A stretch of 40,751 nt of DNA, taken from a virus. This document shows, piece by piece, positions 19,801 to 28,740 of this stretch (position 1 is the stretch's first letter; the number at the start of each line of letters is the position of its first letter). The notes beneath the pieces were generated by a model that ran no database searches, was not told the DNA's origin, and saw only the letters and a list, made by a program, of their open reading frames with translations. Location: positions 1 to 40,751 of the IMG/VR virus record IMGVR_UViG_3300022701_000153; one strand, given 5' to 3'. The position numbers and the translations under genes were made by a program.

Positions 19801-21339
19801 ATGTACTACACAGTAACCGAACTCATTAACCGGAAAATATTAGCTGATAGGGTTAACCTTGACTCTAACAGATTATCGGACTTAATAAAATCAGATGTCC
19901 AATCTAGTCAAAAAGCTAGAATGCGAGAGGGGATAAAATATTATAATGCTAGACATGATATATTAGACCACGTGCATTATTATTATGTAGAGGGTAGGAA
20001 AACGGAAGACAGAACCAAGGCTAACAATAGAGTATCTCATCCTTTCTTTGCTTATGCAGTTGATGAAGAAATTGATTATATCTTATCTAAGCCTATAAAT
20101 GTAGCATCGAAAGAGCCACCGATGATAGACCCAGATAAGCCAACCGCTGAGGAAAATAAAAAACTGAAAAAATCGCAAGAGTTCCAGAACGTATTACAAG
20201 ATATGATTACTGATAATTTTCATAATAAGATTTACAATTGGGCTTTAGGTGCGCCTCAAAAGGGTTTTGAGACTATGCATCCATATATCGACCCAAATGG
20301 AGATTTCCGGTTTACAATCGTTCCAGCTGAACAAGTGTGTTTGATTTATGATACCCAATACCAGGACAGACTAAAGTACGTTCTCAGATACTATCAATAT
20401 GAACATATAAATGAAAAGACAGGAGACAAGCAATGGTTGTATAAAGCCGAATGGTGGACTGATAAGGATGTCAAGTATTACATCCAAGTAGAAGATGGAA
20501 GATATATTCTCGATTACAATTACGAAGTAAATCCAGTCGGTCATTATCATACATTTAATGATAGGTCTCCGGAGAAGAAAGAGCAACATGGATGGGGTCG
20601 CGTACCTTTCATCGTGTTGCCTAACAACGCCGGGTTTAGAACAGATTTACAAAGAGCTAAGGGAATGATTGATGCTTATGATAAAGTGAAATCAGGGTGG
20701 ATAAATGATCTTGAAGATTTCCAAGAGTTGGTGTATATAGTCAAAGGATACCAAGCGCTCACAAGTGAAGCAAATAAAGAACTTAGTGAACTAGCGATAT
20801 TTCTAAAGAACGTAAAAACTCATAAAGTAATTTCCGTCGAAAGAGACGGAGCGGTAGATACTCTAGAAGCGGAAATACCGGTCGAAGCTAAATTGAAGTT
20901 TTTGGAAATAACGAAAAGAGAAATCTTCCACTTTCTGGAATCCCCGAAGCTAGACATTGATAAACTAGGAAACAACCCTACCGGGGTAGCTCTTAACGTA
21001 CTGAATGCACCGCTTGACCGAAAGGCGAATAGGTTAATTAATTATGCCAAACCTGCTATAAAAGAATTGATTTGGTATTATATAAAATACTACAACAGAA
21101 AGAAGAATAAAGACTATGACCCGGAGTCTGTAGTCCTATCGTTCAATAAATCCAGAATACAGAATGATATTGAAACTATAAACGCATTGAATTCTTCGAG
21201 GATGTCTAACCAAACTTATCTTGAAAAACATCCAATGATTGATGACGCTGAAGAAGAATTAAGACGTATCGATAGAGAAAGGTCGGAAGATAATGTTGAT
21301 CTTGACGGTGTTGAGGAAATAGATGAAGAAAGTCAATGA
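19801..21339 (+). CDS. portal protein (SPP1 gp6-type)
   Basis: A 512-aa protein that forms the dodecameric ring through which DNA enters. Typical portal sequence: ARMREGIKYYNARHDILDHV (residues 39-58), RVSHPFFAYAVDEEIDYILS with KPINV, the GRVPFIVLPNN strand (about 267-277), and a long stem/clip region (DAYDKVKSGWINDLEDFQEL). The C-terminus is acidic. Length fits SPP1-like portals. It overlaps the next gene, encoding the MuF-like partner. Confidence 0.92.
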   Translation: MYYTVTELINRKILADRVNLDSNRLSDLIKSDVQSSQKARMREGIKYYNARHDILDHVHYYYVEGRKTEDRTKANNRVSHPFFAYAVDEEIDYILSKPINVASKEPPMIDPDKPTAEENKKLKKSQEFQNVLQDMITDNFHNKIYNWALGAPQKGFETMHPYIDPNGDFRFTIVPAEQVCLIYDTQYQDRLKYVLRYYQYEHINEKTGDKQWLYKAEWWTDKDVKYYIQVEDGRYILDYNYEVNPVGHYHTFNDRSPEKKEQHGWGRVPFIVLPNNAGFRTDLQRAKGMIDAYDKVKSGWINDLEDFQELVYIVKGYQALTSEANKELSELAIFLKNVKTHKVISVERDGAVDTLEAEIPVEAKLKFLEITKREIFHFLESPKLDIDKLGNNPTGVALNVLNAPLDRKANRLINYAKPAIKELIWYYIKYYNRKKNKDYDPESVVLSFNKSRIQNDIETINALNSSRMSNQTYLEKHPMIDDAEEELRRIDRERSEDNVDLDGVEEIDEESQ

Positions 21340-22252
21340 TCTGCTTAAGAAATACGATAAGAAGTTCTTCAGAGATTACCGATCTTATGAAAATAAATTA
21401 TTGGGTGCATATAAAAGATCACTTGACGAAGTAAGATTAATAATTGCTAATATGTATGAGAAGTTTGGCACACCAACGATTACAGAGTTAAGGAAATATG
21501 ACCGGCTTATAAACATTGAAAAGGAATTAGCAAAAGCAATAGGCAAATTAAGCGGAGTTATAATCAATACAACTACATCGGATATAAAAAAGTTTTACAA
21601 AGGCTCATATTATGCTACTGCTTATTCTGTAGAAGTAGGTACAGGCGTGAATTTAGGCTTTTCACTCCTATCTGATGAAGCCGTGAGGTTCGCCGCTGAG
21701 GATACGATGTGGGCGGACTTATTAAAGAAACACAATAATGTATTATACACTGATCTAAAGTTCGAATTGGAAAATACACTCCGTCAAAATGCAAGACAGG
21801 AAGTAGTCGCAGGTCTTACACAAGGGAAATCATATCCGCAGATAAGTAAAGCTATTAAGGAAAGATTTGATATAACAGCCGGTCGTGCAAAAAGAGTAAC
21901 TTATACTGAGATGCACAAGGCTAATTCAAAGGGCAGATTAGAATCGATTAAGAAAGCGCAAGATTCTGCCGGTAGACTTGGAATTGATATGTATAAGGTT
22001 TGGAAGCACAATCCACAAGGTAAAGAGCCGAGAACTGATCACGTTAGCATGGATGGTAAGAGAGCCGACGAAAACGGAGTCTTTACTTTACCGGATGGAA
22101 CGACAACCGAAGCACCGGGATTAACCGGAGTTGCGAAGCATGATATTTTCTGTTTTTGCAGTACGGAATCTGAGATTGAGGGACTAGACAACGTAACGCC
22201 AGACCCGGAATTACAAAGTATGAGCTACAATGAATGGGAAAACAGTTTATAG
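21323..22252 (+). CDS. MuF-like head morphogenesis protein (SPP1 gp7-type)
   Basis: Residues about 180-285 form the phage Mu F-type domain: GRAKRVTYTEMHKANSKGRL, DMYKVWKHNPQGKEPRTDHV, MDGKRADENGVFTLPDG, KHDIFCFCSTE. In SPP1 the protein binds portal and stays in the head, helping DNA ejection. The length of 309 aa equals the usual. It directly follows portal, as in SPP1-like phages. Confidence 0.9.
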   Translation: MKKVNDLLKKYDKKFFRDYRSYENKLLGAYKRSLDEVRLIIANMYEKFGTPTITELRKYDRLINIEKELAKAIGKLSGVIINTTTSDIKKFYKGSYYATAYSVEVGTGVNLGFSLLSDEAVRFAAEDTMWADLLKKHNNVLYTDLKFELENTLRQNARQEVVAGLTQGKSYPQISKAIKERFDITAGRAKRVTYTEMHKANSKGRLESIKKAQDSAGRLGIDMYKVWKHNPQGKEPRTDHVSMDGKRADENGVFTLPDGTTTEAPGLTGVAKHDIFCFCSTESEIEGLDNVTPDPELQSMSYNEWENSL

Positions 22253-22261
22253 GAGTGGTAG

Positions 22262-22621
22262 ATGAAATCATTTATTGAACCGATACAAATAAGAAAAGGT
22301 GATAACAGAGTAAAGATTAATGGAGAATCACCAGTTACAGATTGCAGAATAATAAGTGAAGACCAATATCAAAGTTTAATAAAATTATCTGGTGTGGATA
22401 TAATGAGTGATAATGAAAAGGTTTTTTCAGAATCGCTTTATGATTTGTTCCAGAGAATAAAATCAAAAAAAATAGAAGGACGTAAGATAGAAATATCTCA
22501 TACCTATGACCCATCAAAAGAAGATGGGAGAACAACGTTGAGGATATACGGGGCAGATACTTGGACAATTGATGCCGATTATGAAACCGTTGATTTAGTA
22601 ACAACCAGAGCAATGGGATAA
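22262..22621 (+). CDS. hypothetical protein (119 aa)
   Basis: An alpha/beta protein with VKINGESPVTDCRIISEDQY near the start and RTTLRIYGADTWTIDADYET near the end. No family recognised. It is one of three small genes between the MuF gene and the terminator at 23207. Confidence 0.55.
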   Translation: MKSFIEPIQIRKGDNRVKINGESPVTDCRIISEDQYQSLIKLSGVDIMSDNEKVFSESLYDLFQRIKSKKIEGRKIEISHTYDPSKEDGRTTLRIYGADTWTIDADYETVDLVTTRAMG

Positions 22622-22642
22622 TCTTAAAGAGAAATCAGAAAA

Positions 22643-22846
22643 ATGCAAAGCCAAGTAAAATATATAAAAGATGAAAAAGATTCAATCGGACACTTGATTA
22701 AATCGCTTGAAATGCTTAATTTGATCCCAAGGTCTGGTAATGGGCATGTAGAGATAACCTTTCAAAACGGTATATTACTAGACACAGTTCTTTTAAATAG
22801 AGTTCGGTTTAATGTACGAGTAAAGAGTATAAATTATGACAGCTAA
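22643..22846 (+). CDS. hypothetical protein (67 aa)
   Basis: A short protein with a helix (IGHLIKSLEMLNLI) and a beta-strand part (NGHVEITFQNGILLDTVLLN). The end overlaps the next gene by 11 bases. Function unknown. Confidence 0.5.
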   Translation: MQSQVKYIKDEKDSIGHLIKSLEMLNLIPRSGNGHVEITFQNGILLDTVLLNRVRFNVRVKSINYDS

Positions 22847-23141
22847 AGGCAATAACGGAACATTCACAGACAAAGATGGTAATGAATTTGAAATTACTTC
22901 TTGGAAGATAGAAGGGAAATCAGACGAAAAAGAAATTAAAATTTTAGAGAAGTTTTATTATGAATGTGTTTATTTTGAAGGCGCTCCAAAGTTTGATGAA
23001 CTAGATGAATCCTCAAGATTAGGTATGTTAAACACATTGGGCTATCAGCTTTACAAATTAGAACTAGCAAGAAAAAGTTTATGGGATTCAATCAAGAAGG
23101 CTTTACGTTTTGATACATTTATGGGCTTTATAAATAACTAA
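22836..23141 (+). CDS. hypothetical protein (101 aa)
   Basis: The protein starts MTAKGNNGTFTDKDGNEFEI and is otherwise helical (YQLYKLELARKSLWDSIKKA). It is last in this transcription unit, right before the terminator at 23207-23255. Function unknown. Confidence 0.5.
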   Translation: MTAKGNNGTFTDKDGNEFEITSWKIEGKSDEKEIKILEKFYYECVYFEGAPKFDELDESSRLGMLNTLGYQLYKLELARKSLWDSIKKALRFDTFMGFINN

Positions 23142-23165
23142 TACAGTTCTTACAAAACAAAAACG

Positions 23166-23204
23166 AGTTAGCAACAACTAACTAAATTTTCGCTGATCGA
23201 AAAA
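23166..23204 (+). other. two hairpins before the terminator
   Basis: AGTTAG-CAACAA-CTAACT (23166-23183) and TTTTCG-CTGAT-CGAAAA (23187-23203) lie just upstream of the terminator. They may slow polymerase or protect the transcript's end. Confidence 0.35.
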
Positions 23205-23206
23205 CG

Positions 23207-23255
23207 AAGGCGGATTTGAATTGAGATAACATCTCTTTTCGAGTCCGCCTTTTTT
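23207..23255 (+). terminator. strong intrinsic terminator before the scaffold/capsid unit
   Basis: AAGGCGGA (23207-23214) pairs with TCCGCCTT (23244-23251). An inner GAGAT-AAC-ATCTC hairpin extends the stem, and a run of six T follows at once (23250-23255). It separates the packaging genes from the scaffold and capsid genes, so the capsid genes need their own promoter or read-through. Confidence 0.8.
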
Positions 23256-23270
23256 AATATCCTCTTTAGT

Positions 23271-23330
23271 ATTTCGTGGAGCAAACGAAAGACTGTTATA
23301 ACGGGACGAACCCGGCAAAAAGCGTAAACA
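23271..23330 (+). promoter_or_regulatory. possible extended -10 promoter and leader of the capsid unit
   Basis: TGTTATAAC (23294-23302) has an extended -10 form (TG-n-TATAAC). No good -35 is seen. Stems TTTCGT/ACGAAA and CGGG/CCCG occur around it. A promoter here would explain high capsid expression after the terminator. This is weak evidence. Confidence 0.3.
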
Positions 23331-23357
23331 GAAAACAACAAAATAAAGGAAACAAAA

Positions 23358-24065
23358 ATGAGTCAACTTAAAGAATTGCTAGGTGATCTTTACACACCTG
23401 AAATAGAAGGGAAAATAGGAAGTCGTGTAGTTTACATTTGGAACAAAGAAGATGAAAAAGAAAAGGATAAAGAACCAATTCCGAAGCATCGGGTAAACGA
23501 AATGACTGATACTCTTAAAACTAAGGTCGCCGATTTAGAGGGACAACTGAAAACCTATGAAGGAACATTGGAAGCAAAGGAAAAGGATTTGAAAACTCTA
23601 AAGAAGCAAGCCGAAGGGAACGAGGAATTAACAAACAAAATAACCGAGCTTCAAAATCAGTACAAAGAAGAAAAAGAAGCTCGTGAAAAAGACAAGGAAA
23701 CTTCAGTGCAGAAAGAAGTTGAATTGAAGAAAGCCTTATCGCTTAAAGAGCTATTGCTTAATAGCGGTGTAGAAGATACACTTGCAAGAAATGCACTAGC
23801 TAAAAATTTCGATTTGGAAAAACTCGAAGCAGATGAAAAGGGCGAAATAAAAGAAGAATCATTCCAATCCCAATTCAAGCCCTTCAAAGAGAATCCCGTA
23901 TTATCTAGATTAATCGGTAAAGAAGTGATCGCCGGTCAAGAACATAATGAAGGTGAAGTAGATACAACCGGTGATTTCATCACACGTGAGCAAGCGGAGA
24001 AAATGACTCAAGACGAAGTTAGTCAGAACCTTGAAAAAATCAATAAGTCAATGGAAAAATGGTAA
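23358..24065 (+). CDS. scaffold protein (GP20-like)
   Basis: The 235-aa protein is a long coiled coil from about residue 45 to 130 (LKTKVADLEGQLKTYEGTLE and following), then a helical part (LLLNSGVEDTLARNALAKNF), an arrangement typical of phage minor structural/scaffold GP20 proteins. It sits directly before the capsid gene. It should guide prohead assembly and then leave. No protease is visible nearby, as in SPP1- and P22-type assembly. Confidence 0.82.
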   Translation: MSQLKELLGDLYTPEIEGKIGSRVVYIWNKEDEKEKDKEPIPKHRVNEMTDTLKTKVADLEGQLKTYEGTLEAKEKDLKTLKKQAEGNEELTNKITELQNQYKEEKEAREKDKETSVQKEVELKKALSLKELLLNSGVEDTLARNALAKNFDLEKLEADEKGEIKEESFQSQFKPFKENPVLSRLIGKEVIAGQEHNEGEVDTTGDFITREQAEKMTQDEVSQNLEKINKSMEKW

Positions 24066-24085
24066 ACAAAATAGGAACTTAAAAA

Positions 24086-24934
24086 ATGGCAATACAAAAT
24101 TTTATTCCAACAATCTGGTCTGCAAACTTAATTGAATCCTTAAAAAAGATTCATGTATTTGCATCTGTCGCTAATCAGAGTTATCAAGGGCAAGTAACGG
24201 AACTCAACGGTAAAGTAAAAATAATGCAGATTAGTGATGTAACTATAAACGCATACTCTAAAGATAGTGACATAACAATCCAAGATTTAGACGACGCTGC
24301 AACCGAGCTGGTCGCGGATCAAGCCTATGAGTTTGGTTTTAAGACAAATGACGTGGAAGCAGTGCAACAGAAACCAGCTATAATGAGGTCAACCCTTGAT
24401 AATGCTGCTTATGGTTTTAGGGACACGGCAGATACTTATATGGGCGGTCTTTATGCGCAAGCTGGACTAACGAGCTATTCAACAGGTACAACCCCGTGGA
24501 ATGTAACTTCTCTTAATGTCGAAGATGTCCTTTTAGATATTAAAGAAAAAATGGCACGAGTACCAAAAGATGGAAGATTTATAATCTGTCCTGAATGGTT
24601 TCACAATAAATTAATTACAGCAGGTCTTGCTTCGAAATCTTCTACAGATGAATTGTTCGCAAATGGTAAGGTAGATAGAGTGCAGGGATTTGATATTCTG
24701 TTATCCGAAAACGTAAGTGCATCAACTGGCGCTCCTACTTGGGACGAAACAAGAATAATCGCCGGAGTACGCGGTCAATCTTTTGCTTATGTTGATGCTA
24801 TTACAAAGATACGAGCCTATAATCCTGACAAACGATTTGAAGATGAAGTAATTGGTCTATATGTATTTGGTGCGAAGATGTTAAGGCCTGAAATGACTTG
24901 CACGGCGTATGTCGATAAAACAGCAGAAGCTTAA
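24086..24934 (+). CDS. major capsid protein (HK97 fold, P22 coat-like)
   Basis: The 282-aa sequence starts MAIQNFIPTIWSANLIESLK and has the P22-like coat pattern: ANQSYQGQVTELNGKVKIMQ, DLDDAATELVADQAYEFGFK, then RFIICPEWFHNKLI and GFDILLSENV. No delta-domain cleavage site or protease is apparent. A good AGGA site and its place after the scaffold fit the most highly expressed phage gene. It forms the icosahedral shell. Confidence 0.88.
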   Translation: MAIQNFIPTIWSANLIESLKKIHVFASVANQSYQGQVTELNGKVKIMQISDVTINAYSKDSDITIQDLDDAATELVADQAYEFGFKTNDVEAVQQKPAIMRSTLDNAAYGFRDTADTYMGGLYAQAGLTSYSTGTTPWNVTSLNVEDVLLDIKEKMARVPKDGRFIICPEWFHNKLITAGLASKSSTDELFANGKVDRVQGFDILLSENVSASTGAPTWDETRIIAGVRGQSFAYVDAITKIRAYNPDKRFEDEVIGLYVFGAKMLRPEMTCTAYVDKTAEA

Positions 24935-24945
24935 GGGGGTGCTAA

Positions 24946-25656
24946 ATGGGAATCAAGGGCAGTAGGAGTTTGGTTAAAAAAATCAACACCATATCCGCAG
25001 CTACCGACACTGAAATAGCAGCAATTCTAGCAGCGGTCGATACTGAAATAGCCTCTATTTTGGAAGATACCGGTACTACAATACCGGCGACGTTAGGAAC
25101 GCCGACAGACACCGATCTAGCAACTGATATAACAAATGTTAAAACTGAAGTTGACAAAATCGGAACGCCGGCAGATACAGACGTTTCCACCGATATAGCA
25201 AACATAAAGGCTATTGCTGACGCCACGGAAAGGTGTGTTGAGAAATCGGATGGTGCAGTTTTAACCGGCGCTGATGATTTGTTCACCGTTACAGGTGGTC
25301 CGGTCGTTGCGAAAATAGTTGGTATAGTGACAACTGAAATCGGCGGTGCTTCAAATGGTAAACTGCAAATCACAACTGATGAACCGGCGGCAACGGTTGA
25401 TTTGAATGCAGGCGCAGTAGCTATTGACACAGATGCAGCCGGTACTTCTTATAGAAATGTTGGAGCGACAAGTGTCTTCACCCCAGTAACAGCGGGGGTG
25501 GTAATAGTTGACCCTGTGACCGTGCAGGATACTGAATTTTTGTTGCCAATTGGCACTGTGAAATTCGATTCTACAGCTGCACAAACGGGTAATATTAAAT
25601 GGTATATAATATATAAGCCGCTTAGTCCAAATTCAGTAGTAACGGCTGCGGCATAA
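24946..25656 (+). CDS. virion structural/decoration-like protein (236 aa)
   Basis: The N-terminal 90 residues are a low-complexity helical part with repeats of the type TPTDTDLATDITNVKTEVDK and TPADTDVSTDIANIKAIADA. The C-terminal part (TEIGGASNGKLQITTDEPAA, VATSVFTP-like strands) is a beta domain. This build is common in proteins after the capsid gene that decorate or fibre the head. AAGGGGGTGCTAA precedes the ATG. Confidence 0.65.
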   Translation: MGIKGSRSLVKKINTISAATDTEIAAILAAVDTEIASILEDTGTTIPATLGTPTDTDLATDITNVKTEVDKIGTPADTDVSTDIANIKAIADATERCVEKSDGAVLTGADDLFTVTGGPVVAKIVGIVTTEIGGASNGKLQITTDEPAATVDLNAGAVAIDTDAAGTSYRNVGATSVFTPVTAGVVIVDPVTVQDTEFLLPIGTVKFDSTAAQTGNIKWYIIYKPLSPNSVVTAAA

Positions 25657-25673
25657 ATTAGGAGAATAAAAAA

Positions 25674-26030
25674 ATGGCAGTTACAACTTTAACAGCAACA
25701 GATTTAGCTAGAAATACGGTATCAGCAGATCTTCCTATAACAGCAGGGACTGCAATTGATGCGACAAAAACAATGGAAGTAGAATATCCGAGAGAAGGCA
25801 AGTTAGTTCTTATTTTGAATAATACTTTTGCCGGTTCAAAGGTTTTTACTATTTCAGCAGGTGGTTATCATTCTGCCGGTCAAGGGGATTATGAAATCAC
25901 AATGGCACAAGACGATGTTAGATTTCTCATTCTCGACAGCGATAGATTCAAACAACAGGATGGGGTAATTGAGATATCATTTGCTGCGAGCACTACTGGG
26001 TTCGTAATGGCGTTACAACTTCCTTATTAA
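25674..26030 (+). CDS. head decoration-like protein (118 aa)
   Basis: A beta-sandwich-like protein beginning MAVTTLTATDLARNTVSADL, with KLVLILNNTFAGSKVFTISA and GDYEITMAQDDVRFLILDSD. Similar small proteins after the capsid gene bind the outside of heads. GGAG precedes the ATG. A short hairpin follows the gene. Confidence 0.6.
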   Translation: MAVTTLTATDLARNTVSADLPITAGTAIDATKTMEVEYPREGKLVLILNNTFAGSKVFTISAGGYHSAGQGDYEITMAQDDVRFLILDSDRFKQQDGVIEISFAASTTGFVMALQLPY

Positions 26031-26037
26031 TTTAATT

Positions 26038-26057
26038 AAGCCGGGTTACTCCGGCTT
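26038..26057 (+). other. hairpin between decoration and next gene
   Basis: AAGCCGG-GTTACT-CCGGCTT, a perfect 7-bp stem without a T-run. It ends just before the GAGG site of the next gene, so it may adjust translation or stabilise the abundant upstream message. Confidence 0.45.
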
Positions 26058-26068
26058 GAGGATAAACA

Positions 26069-26668
26069 ATGGCATTTGTTAGATGTGAATTTTGCCTCAG
26101 ACCAATAAGACAACGATATATAAAAGTACATGAAAAAACTTGTTCTAAAGCTAGGCGTGCGGCAAAATTAAAAAACAATAAGTCTATCACTCAATCTCTT
26201 GAGTATCGGCAGAATCTATTAGAAAAATTTGTAACTACACAAGAATATGATTTGAAGTCATTAACTGATATTCAATTCAATGATCTAATAGATCGCCTTA
26301 CTGTTCTTAAGAAACAACGTGAAGAAAAAGAAAAAGAGCTTTCAGACAAAGCAAAAGAAAAGAAACTGAAGGCTGAGGAACTAGAAAAACTCAAGGGGAA
26401 AAAGGCTGAAGAATTAGAAGCAAAAAAAGAGAAAGAAGAAAAAGACCGGTTAGAACAAATTGAATCAGAGAAAAAGCGGGAAGCAAATCTGAAAGAGAAA
26501 AGAGATACTATCAAAAAGTCTTTCAGAAAACCATCACCGCCGCCCAAAACAGAAGACGAAAAGACCGAAGACGATATAGAGAAACTAGCTAAAGTCGCGG
26601 AAAAATCACTAGATAAAGTCAAAAAGAAACCGGTTAAGAAAAAATCTAAAAAAAAGAGTAAGAAATGA
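26069..26668 (+). CDS. zinc-finger and charged coiled-coil protein (199 aa)
   Basis: C6-x2-C9 and H21-x3-C25 (FVRCEFCLRPI, KVHEKTCSKA) form a C2HC zinc-finger. A very charged continuous helix follows (about residues 75-160, EKEKELSDKAKEKKLKAEEL and onward), and the end is a Lys-rich tail (KKPVKKKSKKKSKK). Position between head and connector genes suggests a virion or assembly part, perhaps a DNA-binding internal protein. No family recognised. Confidence 0.55.
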   Translation: MAFVRCEFCLRPIRQRYIKVHEKTCSKARRAAKLKNNKSITQSLEYRQNLLEKFVTTQEYDLKSLTDIQFNDLIDRLTVLKKQREEKEKELSDKAKEKKLKAEELEKLKGKKAEELEAKKEKEEKDRLEQIESEKKREANLKEKRDTIKKSFRKPSPPPKTEDEKTEDDIEKLAKVAEKSLDKVKKKPVKKKSKKKSKK

Positions 26669-27039
26669 AAAAATTACTAATGTTGTTATTCATTGTTGGA
26701 ATTAGTTACTCACAGACGGTGGTTTATGAAGATGCTTATTTTTATGCAGATTCAGTTAGTGAATCTGTTTCTTTGAGTAGAAATCAGTTCTTACACGGTA
26801 TATTCATTCCGCAGGGCTTGGCAGAATACATTACTTTCCAAACCAGCTATGATGGGACTACTTATTATCCAATAGTTAATGCTGACTCGACAGACTATAT
26901 AGTAATAATTGATTCTAGTCAATCTAATGCAGTACCATTACCGGAAGATAAATTCAGAGCTTGGAAATATTATAAGTTCTTGATTGAAGCAGATATTGCA
27001 GATACTAGCAACATTAAAGCAATAACCGGGAATAGATAA
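26665..27039 (+). CDS. predicted secreted protein with Q-rule signal peptide (124 aa)
   Basis: The N-terminus has KK, a hydrophobic core and the site SYS|QTV (cut after residue 16). The mature part has YADSVSESVSLSRNQFLHGI and TSYDGTTYYPIVNADSTDYI, a small beta-sandwich resembling phage structural proteins and possible head or connector decoration. It overlaps both neighbours, so it belongs to the structural operon. A Sec signal is not expected for a part assembled in the cytoplasm. One of four such genes. Confidence 0.65.
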   Translation: MKKLLMLLFIVGISYSQTVVYEDAYFYADSVSESVSLSRNQFLHGIFIPQGLAEYITFQTSYDGTTYYPIVNADSTDYIVIIDSSQSNAVPLPEDKFRAWKYYKFLIEADIADTSNIKAITGNR

Positions 27040-27581
27040 TGATAATTACGGTAGATGAAGTCAATGCAATATTGGGGTATTCTTATGAATATGATTCTAG
27101 AATAAAGAAGCTGATTCCGTTTGTGCAGAATCAGATCGTTGACTATTGCAACAACTCATTCCTTGACTGGAATATTTATATAACGGCTTCTACAATATCA
27201 TTTCTTACTAGGACTATCACAGATTCAAATTCTGGTTTTATTGATGCTGAGTTTTATCGTGGTTGTAATATCAAAATCTTGGACTCGAAATATAATAATG
27301 GCGTATATGAATTAAAAAGCGTTGCAGCCGGTTCGATGGAAATAGTTGAAGACTTTAATCAATCATTTGTTCAAGAGGATGCTGATAATACGATAACGAT
27401 ATTAAGGGTGAAGTTCCCGGAAGAAATCAAATTAAAGACTGCAATGTTGATCAAATCATTTATCGAAGGGAAAGGGCAGTTAGTAAAATCCGAATCATTA
27501 CCTGGTGGTTATTCTGTCACATTCAAAGACGATTTAGAAATAATGTCAATGTTCAATCAGTGGAGAAAACCATATAAATGA
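27039..27581 (+). CDS. head-tail connector (gp6/SPP1 gp15-like)
   Basis: The 180-aa protein begins MIITVDEVNAILGYSYEYDS with RIKKLIPFVQNQIVDYCNNS, the N-terminal helix pattern of phage connector proteins that bind beneath the portal. A small beta domain follows (residues 65-120), an FCCH-like module including SGFIDAEFYRGCNIKILDSK. The C-terminal helix contains KTAMLIKSFIEGKG. The order connector, stopper, completion matches SPP1-like phages. Confidence 0.7.
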   Translation: MIITVDEVNAILGYSYEYDSRIKKLIPFVQNQIVDYCNNSFLDWNIYITASTISFLTRTITDSNSGFIDAEFYRGCNIKILDSKYNNGVYELKSVAAGSMEIVEDFNQSFVQEDADNTITILRVKFPEEIKLKTAMLIKSFIEGKGQLVKSESLPGGYSVTFKDDLEIMSMFNQWRKPYK

Positions 27582-27898
27582 GTCTAGCAGATTATCATAA
27601 ACCCTTAACTAGGAGAACGGTTTCTAAAGTTGATGCCGGATCAGGCCAGTTCACAGAAAGTGTGAGCGATACAACATTCAAAGGTTTCATTGCAATGATG
27701 AAAAGCCATGAAGTCAATGCGAATAGAATTATAGGCACTAATGCAATCGCCAGACTATTTACTGAGACTCCATTAAACAAGACTGATAGAGTCATCGACG
27801 CTGAAGGTTATTTTGGTGAAGCCGGTGCAGTGTATGAAGTAGTTGGACTATATAATCAATTTCACAAATTTTATGACCTGAGTCAATTCAATGGCTAA
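27578..27898 (+). CDS. head closure/stopper-like protein (SPP1 gp16-like)
   Basis: A 106-aa protein with a beta-barrel pattern: LTRRTVSKVDAGSGQFTESV at the start and ETPLNKTDRVIDAEGYFGEA, VYEVVGLYNQ near the end. Such proteins plug the connector after packaging. Assigned by size and gene order; sequence similarity is weak. Confidence 0.55.
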   Translation: MSLADYHKPLTRRTVSKVDAGSGQFTESVSDTTFKGFIAMMKSHEVNANRIIGTNAIARLFTETPLNKTDRVIDAEGYFGEAGAVYEVVGLYNQFHKFYDLSQFNG

Positions 27899-28313
27899 AA
27901 GTAATTGGGACATATCAGGTTATATTAACCGCTTAGATGATAAGGGGTTAGAAGATGCTTTTAACGTAATCGGTTCTCAGGTAGTTTCTTGGGCTTCCGA
28001 TAACTTTAGAAAAAGAGGATACTCACCGGCAACGAAAGAGAAGACAGGTAACATGACCGATAATTTATCCTATGCAACTCATAAAAGCCAATCTAGACCG
28101 GAATTTGGAGAACCGCTAGGAAAGGCTTCTAAAGCATCTCTTAGGATAGGCGGTAATGTTGTGTATTTAGCAAGATATGTATTCGGTTTTGTTGACAAAG
28201 ATTCTCTTGGTAGATACTACAATCAAAAACCTAGACCAATATTACAAGATGCTATCGATGACCACAGAATGGAAATTCTTAAAATATTACAAAAGGCTGT
28301 AAATGGTAATTGA
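27891..28313 (+). CDS. tail completion protein (HK97 gp10-like)
   Basis: A 140-aa protein with IGSQVVSWASDNFRKRGYSP at the start, the strand-rich SLRIGGNVVYLARYVFGFVD, and RPILQDAIDDHRMEILKILQ at the end. The last pattern (R-P-x-L-x-x-A) is typical of HK97 gp10/minor tail completion proteins. It overlaps both neighbours. Confidence 0.65.
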   Translation: MAKSNWDISGYINRLDDKGLEDAFNVIGSQVVSWASDNFRKRGYSPATKEKTGNMTDNLSYATHKSQSRPEFGEPLGKASKASLRIGGNVVYLARYVFGFVDKDSLGRYYNQKPRPILQDAIDDHRMEILKILQKAVNGN

Positions 28314-28740
28314 TGTTATACAAAGTGGAATCTACAATAGGCTAGTTGGTGACTCGAATGACTTTCGAACAGCTATAACATTGTCTACAGGTAAGTATAA
28401 AATGTTTTATGAATTTGTCGAACGTGAATACTTTCCAGGGACTACAACGAAGGTCACATTACCTTTAGTGGTTTATAGTTTATCACCGATTAACTATTCA
28501 AGGGATTCAGCAAGTGAGTTCCCGATTACTAACATTAATTTTAACGTTGCAGGAAACACAAGTATAGAAGCGCAAGAAGTAGCCGGTTATTTAGTCGATA
28601 GATTAGAAAACTCAGAGGATAGTCTATCATTTACCGGTTATTCAGTTGTTTTCATTAAGAAAGAATCGATCATCCCGTTGGGTAGAATAGACCAAGTTTG
28701 GAATGTATCGGTTAGATTTTTACTAGAGTTACAAAAATAA
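28303..28740 (+). CDS. tail terminator-like protein
   Basis: The protein (145 aa) begins MVIDVIQSGIYNRLVGDSND and has PLVVYSLSPINYSRDSASEF, a build like the tail-terminator/DUF3168 group that caps the tail tube. Gene order before the tail tube supports it. Confidence 0.6.
   Translation: MVIDVIQSGIYNRLVGDSNDFRTAITLSTGKYKMFYEFVEREYFPGTTTKVTLPLVVYSLSPINYSRDSASEFPITNINFNVAGNTSIEAQEVAGYLVDRLENSEDSLSFTGYSVVFIKKESIIPLGRIDQVWNVSVRFLLELQK

Noticed and set aside
24942-25430. Long open frame antisense to the decoration-like gene
   Set aside because: It mirrors the regular Thr/Asp/Ala-rich codons of the plus-strand gene, has low-complexity composition and no ribosome site.
26272-26622. Serine/phenylalanine-rich antisense frame
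   Set aside because: It is the shadow of the Lys/Glu-rich coiled coil encoded on the plus strand.
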